Source of the DNA: Procambarus clarkii
Taxonomy: Eukaryota > Arthropoda > Malacostraca > Decapoda > Cambaridae
Assembly: GCF_040958095.1 (NCBI RefSeq)
Contig: NC_091217.1
Location: forward strand, 12,624,715 to 12,688,714
DNA: 64,000 bases
Reading direction: 5' to 3'
Shown: one piece after another, positions 21,715-33,561 of the stretch
How the letters are laid out: the number at the start of each line of letters is the position of its first letter
Numbering within the stretch: the stretch's first letter is position 1
Translations under genes and position numbers: made by a program
The notes under the pieces: generated by a model
Seen by the model: only the letters and a program-made list of their open reading frames with translations
Told to the model about the DNA's origin: nothing
Database searches by the model: none

Positions 21715-22129
21715 CGGCACCGTTGTTTTGGCGAAAATTCACAGACGAATAGTCATGTAAAAAGACAATTATACGATATTTATACATATAAACTGAATTA
21801 AAAATTATTTAACATAACCTTATCATACGAAATCAATTACTAGGCGACTATTGTACATTAAACAGTGCTATCGAGTGTTCTATTTATAAGGTCCCTACAT
21901 TATTGGAACACAGGTCTCGGAAATAGCACCCCTGCCAGCGGCCCATATCACAGGATCCGTAAAGTGATAACGAAAATGTTATCGTTCATGGCATATAAAT
22001 GTGATTTGCAGTTACGGACTTAGTCAAGCTTATCTGTCGACGATCTCTGTAGACGAGATGAACGTCGTGGGCTCGATCCTGACACATGAAAATGATGAGA
22101 CAGTTCTGGCAATGTTTCCTCTCGCCTGA
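21715..22129. other. Intergenic sequence upstream of vinculin
   Basis: AT-rich, no frame or repeat recognised. A short inverted word pair AACGAAAATGTTATCGTT occurs near 21969-21986. Confidence 0.4.
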
Positions 22130-22335
22130 TGCATGTATAATAATAATAATAACAATGATAATAATAATAATAATGTTTATTCAGGTATAAGTACATATAC
22201 ACACAATGAGTACAAACAGAATTTTGAATTTCTAGATAGAGCTAGTACAGTACATACTATGCCTTATGCCACTAGTAAGCACAGCGTTTCAGGCAAGATA
22301 AGGGAAAAAACTTAAAAGCCAAGACTTAAAACTAA
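22130..22335 (-). mobile_element. LINE 3' tail with (AAT)n
   Basis: (AAT/AAC)n at 22138-22173 followed by GTTTATTCAGGTATAAGTAC, the antisense of a LINE trailer of the TACCTGAATAAA type also seen in plus orientation at 22700-22750. The remainder is its 3' UTR. Confidence 0.55.
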
Positions 22336-22483
22336 TTGAGATCAAGCAATAATTGAACTGAAATAGGAAAAACATATAATGACAATAATTACATGTTGAA
22401 TGGAACAGCAGAACTTGCAACAGAACAGATTAATTCTCTAAACTTGTATACTTTATTTACGTACCTTATGTAGGCTTTTTTTT

Positions 22484-22635
22484 TTTTCACGGGAGACATC
22501 TCCCGTCACGCAGGGTGCAGTCGCACCTCCACAGATCTCCAGTATCATCTATTGATACTGGAAATGGCTCAAAAGGGCCACCACTTATGGGCTATTCATG
22601 CCCAAGCCACCTTTTGGGTGGCTTAATCTTCTCTC
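22484..22635 (+). repeat. Multi-hairpin repeat, solo copy
   Basis: Same six-stem unit as at 7507-7655, far from the triplet. It follows a run of about 13 T. The first stem is longer here: ACGGGAGA-CA-TCTCCCGT. The fifth stem is damaged (GGGCTATTCATGCCC followed by A instead of G). It ends GGTGGCTTAATCTTC, as in the other copies. Confidence 0.85.
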
Positions 22636-22639
22636 TCTA

Positions 22640-22765
22640 TGTAGGATTTAAAATTTAATAAAGGCATTGTATGTACTAGCTCTATCTATAAATCCATCAA
22701 CTTTTGTATCTCACCTTGTATGTATGTACTTTACCTGAATAAATATTTGATTTGATTTTGGTTTG
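22640..22765 (+). mobile_element. LINE 3' tail
   Basis: GTATGTATGTACTTTACCTG followed by AATAAATATTTGATTTG: a LINE 3' trailer in plus orientation. Together with the antisense tail at 22130-22335 it brackets the hairpin repeat. Confidence 0.5.
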
Positions 22766-22769
22766 ATTT

Positions 22770-24960
22770 TATGTCTTCGCAGCAAAAGCAGTACGAATAT
22801 AAACCTCCAAGTTCACCAAAATATCAGTCGTGCTACGGCACTTGCGAAAACCAAATTGAGACGGGGAGAGGTGGTGATAGTGTTCTAAGAACCACATCAG
22901 ACGGACATTGACCATACGTTCAAAGAGTTTGCAAATGCAACTCGTGAGGGCAATGGGGCGGAAGTCCTTAGGGGATATCCCCAGAGATGTTCTCCCTATT
23001 TCCGAATAGGGAGAACAACCGGATCGAGCCAGCCCTCGAGGACTGACGACGACCGCAGACACGGTTATACAGATTCAGTAAATATTGAGACGCGCATGGA
23101 GGGAGATGGTGAAGCATCTCATAGTGAATGTCATCTGAGTCTGCTGCCGTAGAACCGCAGAGGGCCAGAGCAGACTGAAGTTCGGAGAGAGAGAAGAGAT
23201 CATTATAGGGAAGTCGGAGATGAGTGCGAAAATCAAAGGGATGAGATTCAAGGCTTACGAAGAAGGAAGGATTGAGGAAGGTGAGAACTGGAGCTAGCAG
23301 CCGAAAAGTAGGAACCTAGTTCGGTCGCGACCGTCACTGGATCCGCCACAAGAGTACCACGAAGGTGAAGGACCGGCGTGACATCTGAAACAAACTTACC
23401 CGCTATCTTGCGGATTTTCTTCCAGATCTGCGGCAGAGGAGTATCGGATGTAATGGTGGAGACATAAAATTTCCAACTCTCACGTTTCAACCTGTCCTCT
23501 TAAAATATAACGTCGTTTTTGGCCGTTTGCCCGTATAGCCGAAAGTGGACGTAATTTGAAAATAAAAAAAATGAAAATAAATTTAAGCTTTTTTCAACAG
23601 TAAGTTAAGGGTCCTCTGATAGGTTAGGTGGGCATGAAATTCTCATAAAATTTCAAGCACTCAGGCTTAGAGTGACCCGAGTCCTCGCACATGGGACGTA
23701 GAGACACCATACTTGTGCATTTGCGGGCACCATGCCCAAAATTCAGCACTTATTGCAAAGCCTTGGAGAGAGAATGTTCTCCTGAACGGAGCATCTGGCA
23801 ACAGCAAGAATTATAGAAGGATTATAGAATTATAGAATAGGATTATAGATTATAGAATTTAGAGATAAAAGAATTATAGAAGTCCTGCCATCAAAAGTGA
23901 TTTTCACAACTCCAAGCGGCTGACGGCGACGACCACGAGGGGGTCGATTGGACGTGTCTACCTGGAGGACAGGATGGCCTTGGGCTTCGAGGATATGTTT
24001 AATATCCTCATGGCAGTCTTTTAGGTCCCTAACACGAGTTGCAACATGGTGCGGGAGGAGAAAAGTGCCAACACTGGCATTTAACCGAGCGTTTTGGAGA
24101 CCCGAACAGGGCTCTCCCCAATGCAGGACAATGCGGCTAAGCGGGTAGCTGCATCCGGTGAAGGAGCAGCGACAACACGTGTACCTAAATGGGCGGGGTT
24201 AAAAGTAATAGAGGCATCCACCGAATCAACAAGGTGTTTATGGAGTGAGAAATCGTCAGGTGTAGAATCCAGAGGGAGGAGATCAAAGTATGTAACCCAC
24301 AAAACAGGACCAAACAAGGCTTGGTACGTATTAGTATGGGAAGGGATCGTGCGAGTGCGGCCGTGGCGGGGACGGCGTTGAGAACCCCCAGAGAGAGAGA
24401 GGGTTAAAAGGTGCAGTAGTCACAGTGAGAGACCGAGCCGTGCCAGGGGACGAGGTGGTCACCGATGGGGGCATATGGCTCGACCCAACCACAGACGAGG
24501 GAGGGGAGCTGGGGGGAGCAGTCAGGAGGGTCAAAGGAGGAGCTAGGTCTTGGCCCAATGTAGCGGGGGCTACAGAGCCCAATCCGACTCGGGAGGCTTG
24601 GTCGTTCACCCGACGATCCTGAGAAGTCATAAGAGGAACGCTATTTATCGACATGAAAACGACAGGTAATATTTTCATTCACGAATGTGCCCCCACACCC
24701 ACCATGGAGCCACAATTAGAGGCAGGACACCCAACAAGAGACATGTTGCCAATCTTGCTGGGCCCCCCCCTCCCCCAGGGATGCGTTGTGAGTATGCGCC
24801 CCACAAACGCCACCTTAAGAACCGTCAGTCCGTCGACATCGGGTTCAGTGACGAAAGGAGGATTGACAATAAAAGGGTCCCCTCGTTCGAGACGTTGGGT
24901 ACTATAGTTCTACGGGTGCAAGAGTATGCCTCCTCAAACCCGGGCATCAAAACAAAAGAA
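22770..24960 (-). mobile_element. LINE with gag-like ORF1 fused to RT fragment
   Basis: Minus strand. The gag-like ORF1 lies from about 24960 to 23880, with VTYFDLLPLDSTPDDFSLHK near 24290, LPHHVATRVRDLKDCHED near 24030 and RPPRGRRRQPLGVVKITFDG near 23920. The linker and RT fingers of ORF2 follow at 23490-22770: WKFYVSTITSDTPLPQIWKK, then FRPIALTSCICKLFERMVN and SPSQFGFRKCRST. The endonuclease domain, expected between ORF1 and RT, is absent: only about 370 bp separate them, including an ATTATAGAA-rich stretch at 23812-23880. The copy is therefore internally deleted and also cut off before the RT catalytic site. Confidence 0.75.
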
Positions 24961-25850
24961 GGCCGAAAGAATGATCAATACAGGCAAAAAGTCAGCGGGA
25001 AATGACAATTTGAAAGGAGAAGAGGGGGGGGGGGAGAAAAATGAAACACGAGTAAAAGGAAAAGATGTCTGGCACAATTGGTAAAGACAGTAGCAGGAGC
25101 ATAAGGCTGCAAAAGGACAGAGACTGACCCATGGAGCATCACACTCCGGCAGCCGCCCACCAAGCCCCCTCACAGTGACAACGGGCCAGACAGGGAGGGG
25201 TACGGCCAGCAGATACAGGACCCAAGGAACTTGTAGAAGGTAACCCCAAGCCCCAAGGGCAGTACATACAGGGCACCTAAGAAAGGGAACCCTAGGCACA
25301 TGCAGCCTGAGTACTGGAGAATAACTCCTGGCTCTCGCACCCCTAGAAGACAGCCACCACACTCAAAGCAGTGCTGAAACTATGTCTGGAGCCAGAGCAC
25401 ATGACCAAAGCCTCTAGCATCAGCCTAAGAACTAAATGGTGGATAGCCGACGTGTGGGGTCTGGGGCTCCCCCTTCCCGGGGAGGAGGGAGCTGCGCAGA
25501 CAGCGGCGCGATGTGTGACGTCATGATCGTTTGCTCATTTCGTTTAGGGGAGTTCTATCCACTTGTTCGGCTTTTGGTAGGAATATTTTCACCAGAATAG
25601 GGGTTTATTTTGGGATGCTTACCTTTCTGGGTGCCTGACCCAGTCGATGGCAGACACAGAATGCTTCCAACCACACGGGGGTTTCTATAGGCCATTGTTT
25701 CCCTTACCTCTTCTGAGGGGGCCAGGTTCTGGCTCGTGGTCCCCGGTAGGCCCATAGAACTCAATACACATGACTGATGCCGAAGTCTGACATTAGCATA
25801 TCAGCCTAGTAAGCTCCGGGGAGCCAAAGGGGCTCCTCCCCGAGAAAAGA
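24960..25850 (-). mobile_element. Inverted-repeat element B, right half
   Basis: 25425-25850 is the element's terminal arm in antisense. Landmarks are TTCGGCTTTTGGTAGGAATA, TTACCTTTCTGGGTGCCTGA, CCAGGTTCTGGCTCGTGGTC and AGCTCCGGGGAGCC. 25150-25425 matches the internal part of the long form (CCCCAAGGGCAGTAC...GCACATGCAGCCTGAGTA), also seen at 41745-41870 and 47640-47760. The left arm is missing. Confidence 0.75.
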
Positions 25851-25879
25851 AGACATCTGAAAGAATAATAAAAAATGGC

Positions 25880-26128
25880 AAATAGTAGGTAAGATATAAC
25901 AATCAGAAAGGAGAAGAGGGGGGGGGAAATGAAACATAAAGAAGAGGAAAAGGCATCAGCACAATTAGTGAAGATGGCAGCAGGACCATAAGGCTTCAAA
26001 AGTGATAGAGTTGGCCTGGTCGACGACCGGGCTGCGGGGACGCAAAGTCCTGAAAACCCTTCAGGGTAAGGACTGTCCCATGGAGCATCACACTCCGGCA
26101 GCCGCCCACTAAGCCCCCTCATGCAGTA
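25880..26128 (+). repeat. Partial duplicate of 24985-25170
   Basis: A block with GAAAGGAGAAGAGGGGGGGG, AATGAAACA, GCACAATTAGTGAAGATGGC and CATGGAGCATCACACTCCGG repeats 24990-25165 with about 60 extra bases carrying GGTCGACGACCGGGCTGCGG. The CATGGAGCATCACACTCCGG word recurs once more at 63904. Confidence 0.7.
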
Positions 26129-28445
26129 TTATTTATACATCAAATATTCACATCTATATAATGGTAGCCCCCCCTAATAATATAAATATTTTCTTCCTAT
26201 CCTACTCAAATGAATCTCATTAAAGTTTGTCCATACCCACAAGGCTTTACAAGGATGCAATATGAACTTCACACTACTGGCTGTTCTGATTTTCATGGAT
26301 GCTAGTAAGATTTATGATAAATTTTGGTGCCAAATCCCACCAGAGCAGTGCAAATTGGTAGTAGCAAGAGCACAATCATGACCATTCACGCAGGAAAAAT
26401 TATTATATAAGGCAATAAAAGGCGTAAATATTGGCAACCAGTGAATGACTTTGCTAAAATTACCATAACTTTACATATTTAAACTAATGCTGTGTCAGAA
26501 CCTTTGTCTTAACTGATTTAAAGCACCTGATAAATCTGATTTATTTCAGATACTGTTTTTCAGTGATGAATAGAAATGTTCTAAAATAAATTTTCTGATA
26601 AAAATATAGATAACTGATAAGTATCAGAATATTCTGTATACATTACTCTTCCCCCTCTTTGAAAAATTTATACTGTACTAGCTTAAGAAACTAAATTACT
26701 GTATAAACAAAAAAGCAGGTAATCAAACTCGAGGATATTTGTATTGCTTTATATCATCCTGTGCATCAGGACTTCCAGTAAATATCAAACTAGTTATGCA
26801 ACTGCATGGGAAACCATATTTACCCGATACGTACAGTATATGTACATTTGATTTGAGGAAAATAAAAATGATGAGCACATGTTACAGTATCTGTGGACCA
26901 AATAAGTGTATGTACCATACATGTGTGTGTTTATAGCCAAAGAACACTAACACTTCTGTACATAAATAAGATACCTTCATAAAATTCATCAAATATGTCT
27001 CACAATATCTGGCAAAAGATCCACATTTAACACCGATAAGGCTAATGGTTTTTGTACTTTTCTAATAAACTTCCTCTTATTGTATGAACCATTACTTGAA
27101 GGAGTAAAGTTATGCAATTTATACTAATTAGTGCTCAATATATAAAGTTATTTTATTCCTACAATGATGACTAAGAACTAATAACTTGGACTTAAAAGTA
27201 CCATAAGAATAACTTAAAACAAATCAACAAATTATTTAAATATTCACTGGAGTTGGTGCCAGTATGTAGCCCTTACAGGACTGCACATGATCCTGAATGA
27301 TTATTTAATTTAAAGTGACCTTAACATCACTTGGTTATAGGAACAGAGTATGCAAGTACCAGTACGATGTCAGTGTGCATCACACACATACATCACATGA
27401 ATTGTTTCAGAATAATTACAGCCAAACAGTATGCTTTATAATTTTAATTACATTTATTTCTTCTGTATGTGCCATCAAAATTTAGTACAGCAATGAATAT
27501 ATTAGAATATAACTGGTTGTAAGTACAGTAAACTTTAGCAGTTTACAGTACTTGTGATGGTTAAATTGTTTAAACATAGGAGAATACTGATTTGTAATCG
27601 ATGTGTAATTTGTTCATTTCCGAGTACAGTTTTGTACAACATATTTATGTGATGATATTAAGTTAAAAAAAATGTATTGTGGAATAAAGGATATAAAAAA
27701 TATGAGCAGATACATCGAGTAATAAATATTAAGTATGGCATACTGAAATAAGCAACATCTAGTGCATCTTGAATATTTTGTTTAAACATGGAAACTTAAG
27801 TTGGAACACAGTAAAGCTTAACAGAACCATTGGTTATATAACAGACAAGAGCAAGGGATTCTAATTTTGAGTTTTGGGTTGTGTGTGTGTTGCTGTGAAG
27901 ATATTTTTTTCAACCGCATGCTTGAAATTCTGAAATGCGCAAACACAGGTACTGTATAGATACATGCACACCTCTACAAAATTATTCATTGATTCTTTCT
28001 TATATTCTCTCTCTCTTTAAGAGGTTATATAAAATGGTTCAAAGTTTACAGAATACTGTAATTTTTAAATAACACCACATTTCATATCAAATTTTTAAGA
28101 TAGATGTCTCATATTTAATAATGTCAAGAAAAAATCAAAAACCTATGAAATGATCGTAAATTTGGAAAACAAGTAGTCAAAATAAATGCTATTTAAAATT
28201 TGACACACAAACAAAAACTATGAAAAATATTCTACAAAACTCAAATTCTTAAAGGATAGTCTATTATGATAATATATTCTCAGATACAAACTCCATCACC
28301 CATTTTTTAACACTTCAAAGCATCATGAAAATAATTGTTGAATATACTGTATATATAGATTAATAAATAAGAATGTTGTTCTATACAAAATGTCTGTCAT
28401 CCATAACAAAAAACTATGTTCCTGATTAAAGATGGCATAAATACG
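26129..28445. other. Intergenic or UBXN4 3' UTR, no gene seen
   Basis: AT-rich, no conserved frame on either strand. Because UBXN4 ends at 29124 on the minus strand, part of this may be its 3' UTR. Minus-strand AATAAA signals occur, for example near 28755 and 27451, but none is clearly favoured. Confidence 0.35.
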
Positions 28446-28446
28446 C

Positions 28447-28720
28447 TCAGTGTGTGTGTACGTGTATGGCATGAACACGCTCATTGTGTGTGTACGTGTA
28501 TGGCATGAACACACTCATTGTGTGTATGTGCATGGCATGAACACACTCATTGTGTGTGTACGTGCATGGCATGAACATGTTCGACTGTGTGTGTAAGTGC
28601 ATGGCATGAACACACTCAACTGTGTGCACATGCATACAAGGCATGAGCACACTCATCTGTGTGCACATGCATGGCATAATCACACTCAACCATGCATGTG
28701 TGTGTGTGTGTACATAATAC
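28447..28720 (+). repeat. 34-bp minisatellite with TG and CATG words
   Basis: About seven to eight units near ATGGCATGAACACACTCATT followed by GTGTGTGTACGTGC, period 32-35 bp. It ends in CATGCATGTGTGTGTG. It lies 400-680 bp past the UBXN4 stop codon, so it would sit in the transcript if the 3' UTR is long. Confidence 0.9.
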
Positions 28721-29123
28721 GAACACAACATTGTACATGTGTATGCATGCATATTTATTGTACAAGTTCTAAATTTACAAGAGCTTAATTTACCTTACAA
28801 GGTTTTAAGACATGTTAGTAACAACATTCTCAGAACAAAACTGAAATATTGACCAAAATGCATTTTTGGATAAATCATCACTATTTTTTTTAAATACAGT
28901 ACCTGTACTGATTAATTTTCAAGAAAATCTAAACCTTTTGATCCAGTTAAAGTTCATATTAACAAAATATTAAACCCAAAAATATCACCAGGAGCTGCTT
29001 GCTGTAAATGGGCACTTTAACAATAATATATTTTCTAAATATTAAATACATCACCAGAATAAGTGTGTTGCCATTATGAATTTTGCCTTTATTCTACTGG
29101 TCACATTTGTTGCCCTTTAGCTT

Positions 29124-29247
29124 TCACATCTGCTGAGTTGAGTTACCATTCCAGGTATTATTTTCATCATCATCATCATCATCATTTCCAAGACGATGAA
29201 TGTTCCCTTCTTGCCGCAATCTCGTGTCTCCACGCCTTCTGTAAGCT
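29124..29247 (-). CDS. UBXN4: UBXN4 exon 10, conserved C-terminus and stop
   Basis: The acceptor TTGCTACTTACCAG precedes the exon. With two bases carried from exon 9 it encodes 41 residues, TAYRRRGDTRLRQEGNIHRL, then GN, six Asp and ENNTWNGNSTQQM, followed by TGA at 29126-29124. The NNTWNGNSTQQM ending is the most recognisable signature of the family. The Asp run is a pure (GAT)6 microsatellite within the coding sequence. The open frame continues upstream of the acceptor, but that part is intron. Confidence 0.93.
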
Positions 29248-29299
29248 CTGGTAAGTAGCAAAGAAGAAATCATCAGAAGATGGCACTGAGCAAGGTTGG

Positions 29300-31145
29300 T
29301 TATATGCACAATTAAACTCAAAAGTAAAAGAAAAAGACTTGTATATAACTCAAGTTGCCAATTTGAGAGCAGAAAGACGTAAGATGACAGTACATACAGT
29401 GATTTACTAGGGAGGGTAGAAAACAAATTAAATTAAAGGGATTGATGGGAAACAAAATTTAGGTCATCCTGGAAATCAAGGCATTAGATGATGCAAGTAA
29501 CCGTCATAGGAACAAAACAATTTGGGTAATATGGGGCAAGTTTCTATTCCATCAAATAGTGCAAGGCAATATACAGTAAAATGACACTAAGAAGAGGAAC
29601 AATGTGAACCATTCTGCTTGTCAATGTGGGGAGTATTATTGAAAAGATTTACTGTGCCCACTTGTCCCTTCAACACCCAATACTGTATGGCTAGTTATTA
29701 GCAGATAAAAATCTGTGAAAGGAACTGGTTGCAGGAGGACGGAGTATGTGAGACCAGAAATCTTTGACTAATTATTGGCTAGTTCATTGGAATTAATACT
29801 TTCAAGAGTAATACCCAGCATAACTTTACAGGCTTGTATTTACAAAAATAAATAAGAGACAGCTTATATTGAATGTGAGTAATCAAGAGATTTGCGTATT
29901 TAAGGTGACTAAAATATACAATGCTCAATAACACAATTGATAACAAAAGCTGTGACAGTTGGATAAAACAAACCCTTAAGAGCAAATAAAATCCAATCAA
30001 TCTTGGAAGCAAAAATACTTGTTTCTGATAAAAAGTGATACACATGTTACAATTAAGAAAACCCTATACCAGATTTAGAATAATGATCAAAAACAAAAAT
30101 GTTATATATATAGGTCACATATAAATAAATATTTATATGTGACTTACTCTTGCCATGATGGAGCGAGGAAGTTTAGCAATTCATGGGTGTTGAGTGAGTA
30201 GTCTCCCATTGCTGCTTGCCCCTGCACTCAATAGGGTGGGAGTTGCCGAGAAGATATTTTTACATACTGGGCTGTCAATCGATAGTATGGCATGAGGTAG
30301 TGAACATGTTTCATGTGTTTTTGGGTGGTTTTTCTTTAGAGCTGCTCAATGACTGCCTGTTTGGTTCCACTATTTTTTTGTGTTTGGTGGTGCATGTGGC
30401 AGAGGATCTTTCTGCCCGCTTGCACTTGGCTTTTATTGTGCGGTTTCTAGTTCTTGTCTAGCTTCATTCTGAGTAGCTCTGTAAGGACATTAAAGGGCTT
30501 GATTCATGGTCTAATGTGGGGGCTTTGGTGTCCATTGTGGCATTGTCAGTGGCTCTTCAAAGCTATATACACCCAATCTCCAGGAGGCAGTGGCCATCTT
30601 CTACGTCGTCTGCCTCACATGTTGACAGGCTATGTTGGCCCAGTCATTGGATTCAGTGTGGGCCATAGCTCTCTTGTTTGCCTCCCCTTTTACACTTCTA
30701 TGCTTTCCAGAACTGGTGGTTGTGCAATTCTTGTCCTATATTGCAACTTGTTGCTGGTCTAGTATGGATCTTTTGTGATCTAAGTGTTTTTGTTCTCAGC
30801 CTTAGGAGGTGGTCAGGCAGGACTGGGGTGTCATGCTGTTGGTCAGGGTAGGCCTTTGGTGGAGACTGATTCTGGGTCATATGCATCTCCTGTGGCCAGT
30901 CCTTCCTCAGCTTGCTCTCCAAGGAAGGCTCCTACTTCTCGTGGTTCATGCCAGCTCTCTTGTGGTTTGCCCCTTTGACAGGTGGGATTAGTCAGTCCCT
31001 CACACTCCCAAATGGGGGTTGGGGCTTTCTGGGCAGGCTTCTTACCCTCACTTCCACTGTTCATTTTGGAGCGAGTAGCTTCTGGCGTGGTCAAGAAGAC
31101 GGCTTTGCTTTAGTGGGTGTCAGAGCTGTTCTAGGAGCTGGTCTG
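29300..31145. other. UBXN4 intron 9, unidentified repeat-like part
   Basis: 29300-30180 is AT-rich with no frame. 30190-31140 is G/T-rich on the plus strand, with overlapping open frames (30216-30461, 30454-30762, 30912-31160) in Leu/Cys/Trp-rich composition. It looks like a decayed mobile element, but I cannot name it. Confidence 0.35.
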
Positions 31146-31149
31146 AGGA

Positions 31150-31800
31150 GCTGTTCCTAATAAGTAATTGTCCAAAGAAGGAAAAAAAACGGGAAGGCTA
31201 TGTAGCACCATCAAATGCGCGAAATAATCAGAGGGCGCTAAATATCACCAAGGATGCCAATACAAGAACACAAATGCATAAGGCGAATGATATCAAAAGT
31301 ATCCGATTCACCAAGAATTCTATCGAGGGACAAGTGACAGCGAGGGATGGTCGGAAAACAAGACACACGCTCATCCTGGAATTCAGGACATTCAACAAGG
31401 ATATGCATGACTGTAAGAGGGACAATGCAATTTGGACAATAAGGAGCAGGGAGGCGCTTCATTAAGTGACTGTGAGTTAAGCAATACGCAACCTTGCTAG
31501 AGCCGTTTCCCATTGCCGGTTACAGTGGCAGGAGGAAGGCCACAGGGACACACTACACTTAAGAGTACGCAGCTTGTTACCAACTAACAGAAGACCAACA
31601 ACCCTGCCAATGGGCAAGGCTGGAGGAATGAATAACCGGGTAAAAGTCAGAATAAGGAATACCTTTCGGGAGATGGGACAAGAGCAGATAGCTTCTCTAG
31701 CGGCAGCATCTGCACGCTCATTTAAAGAAACGCCAATATGGCTGGGAACCCAGCAAAACTCTTCGGATTTAAATTTACTGTAACCCCGCCTTTCCTAACA
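31150..31800 (-). mobile_element. LINE relic: RNase H end and zinc finger
   Basis: Minus-strand frames, in order: FCWVPSHIGVSLNERADAAA near 31760-31695 (the RNase H C-terminal motif with the NExAD acid), then KLRTLKCS, AYCLTHSHLMKRLPAPYCPN and CIVPLTVMHILVECPEF (31510-31370), forming an H...H...CxxC...H...C finger. It ends DRILGES...GILGDI near 31240, then a trailer shared with 16390-16645. Frameshifts separate the parts. Confidence 0.8.
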
Positions 31801-31984
31801 ATTAATTTTTAATTGAAATATTAATTTTTATGCAAAATGTAAGAAAACATGAAAATTAGTGAATATTTATCATGTCACTAGGTGGAGGCGCTCTGCAAGG
31901 CTGCATCTGGTACTTGTCATCGTTCAGTGTTCGACTTTGCTGATGCTTCCCGTTTTATCCACAGATGTTTAACTGATTGTTTTG

Positions 31985-32195
31985 TCACTTGTTTTTCTTT
32001 ATTTCTTTATTTACATCCACAGAGCACATTCACTTGAAGAAAGAAGCTCTGTGGATTGAGGATGAGCTTCTAAAGCTTCTGAATGGTAATCCTAAATTCT
32101 GGGACCATTCATTCCCCATCACTGTTAAGGCAGGGGGCAAACCCCAGAAGCCTCTGCCCCTCCAAGATGCCACCTGGTAGCAAGGTAAATTAGTG
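31985..32195 (+). other. Unidentified exon-like open frame
   Basis: The plus strand has a pyrimidine-rich acceptor-like end (TTTATTTACATCCACAG at 32006-32022), then an open frame reading HIHLKKEALWIEDELLKLLN and later HSFPITVKAGGKPQKPLPLQ up to a stop at 32178, followed by a donor-like AAG|GTAAAT. It has a protein-like composition, unlike the surroundings. I do not recognise the family; a transposon fragment is the likeliest source. Confidence 0.35.
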
Positions 32196-32642
32196 CAAAG
32201 GTTACTTTCTTACAGAAAAGTGGATTTTTCTTAATTTGTCTGTGACTTTCTGGGTGGTTTCCTCAGTTTTGGGTTCATCTCTGACCTCCATGCTTTCCTT
32301 GCTTCTTTGAGAGAACCAGATTCTGATCCAAGATTTTGGAAGGCCTTTTAAGTCTCAGGAACCTGAAACAATTAAGCTCCAGGAACCAATGAGGGTAATC
32401 AACACAAAGAAAAATGCCAAATATTCAGAAACCCGAGTTATTCGTGAATTTGGCTGGGTCTGGTATGATAGACTGGATTAAGAAGTTTTACTGAACAGTT
32501 GCCTATTCAGCATTCTTAACTCTTTCACAAATGTAAAGGCAGTTTTGATTTTTATTATTTAACTTGTTCTAAGCTCAAATTTGTGTAATATATCTTAAAA
32601 ATCCTGAAAGGATTACAATAATATGCTTTAAAGTAAACTAAC

Positions 32643-32854
32643 GTTGTTGGCCGTTGCTGATTGCTGCCAGAGCTATCTTCTCTGGACCGCTTGGCTTCTG
32701 GTTCATCTGGAGAGGGTGGGGGTGTACGTGGTTCTCTGCCATTGAGGAACTGACTGACTATTCCAAATAAGAAAGTAATGGGAGATAGCAAAATCCACAA
32801 TAAGTCCCATATTCCACCACTTGGTGCTAATGTACCACTTCCTCTAGAGCTGGT
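32643..32854 (-). CDS. UBXN4: UBXN4 exon 9, ER intramembrane segment
   Basis: The acceptor TTTCTTTCAACAG and a donor GTTAGT after AC bound a 212-bp exon (70 codons plus 2 bases). It starts TSSRGSGTLAPSGGIWDLLW and continues ILLSPITFLFGIVSQFLNG: a hydrophobic stretch of about 23 residues with a central Pro, matching the hairpin that inserts UBXN4 into the ER membrane from the cytosolic side. A Pro/Ser/Glu-rich tail follows (PRTPPPSPDEPEAKRSRED). Confidence 0.9.
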
Positions 32855-33561
32855 CTGTTGAAAGAAAGATTAATATCAGATTGATGAATGTAAAGCAAGT
32901 ATAAAGAATCTAATATATTACATTGCATAAAGCAAGTACAAAGAATTAAATATACAGTATTATGTTATATAAAGCAGACACAAAGAATGAAACAAATTAC
33001 ATTATGTCTGTCTCTATTTCATTAATGTTAATTTTTTTCAAGTTGTAGAGAAATGACTATCATCATTATATTTCACATGAACTTCAGGTGGCCAAATCCC
33101 TAGGCCCATTACAATGAGAAAAGAGAACCAAGTTAGGAATATTAGGCCCCTAGCCTCGGTCAAATACCTGGAGAATGTAGCCCGATGCCACATTTCCCAG
33201 CTCTACAACAGTGTCTGCAGACACTCAGAACGAACTTCATAGGAACTCAAAATGACAAAGGAAATTGAGACTGAGGGACTAGAAGTCACCCGTCTGCTAG
33301 CTGGAAGATGCTGAAGTGACAGAGGAAGCTGGTGGATACTAGGCACAAGCCAAACCATGAAAGAAAGCTTGCAGAGCCCCAACTGATAAGTAGCAATTGA
33401 ATTTGTCATGAGGCAAATAACCATGACAGAAATGACATTGGTAAGTAAAAGATCAGGTAAATAGCAAGGAAGTACTGGAACTGCTATCTTGTAAACTTGA
33501 ATAATTGACAAGAGGAAATTTGTAAAAGGGAAATCATACCTAGAAAACCCAGAAAAAAAAA

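Noticed and set aside
29248..29426. Upstream extension of the UBXN4 last exon frame
   Set aside because: The frame stays open but is preceded by a clear acceptor (TTGCTACTTACCAG) that matches the phase left by exon 9, and the extension is hydrophobic and unlike the family.
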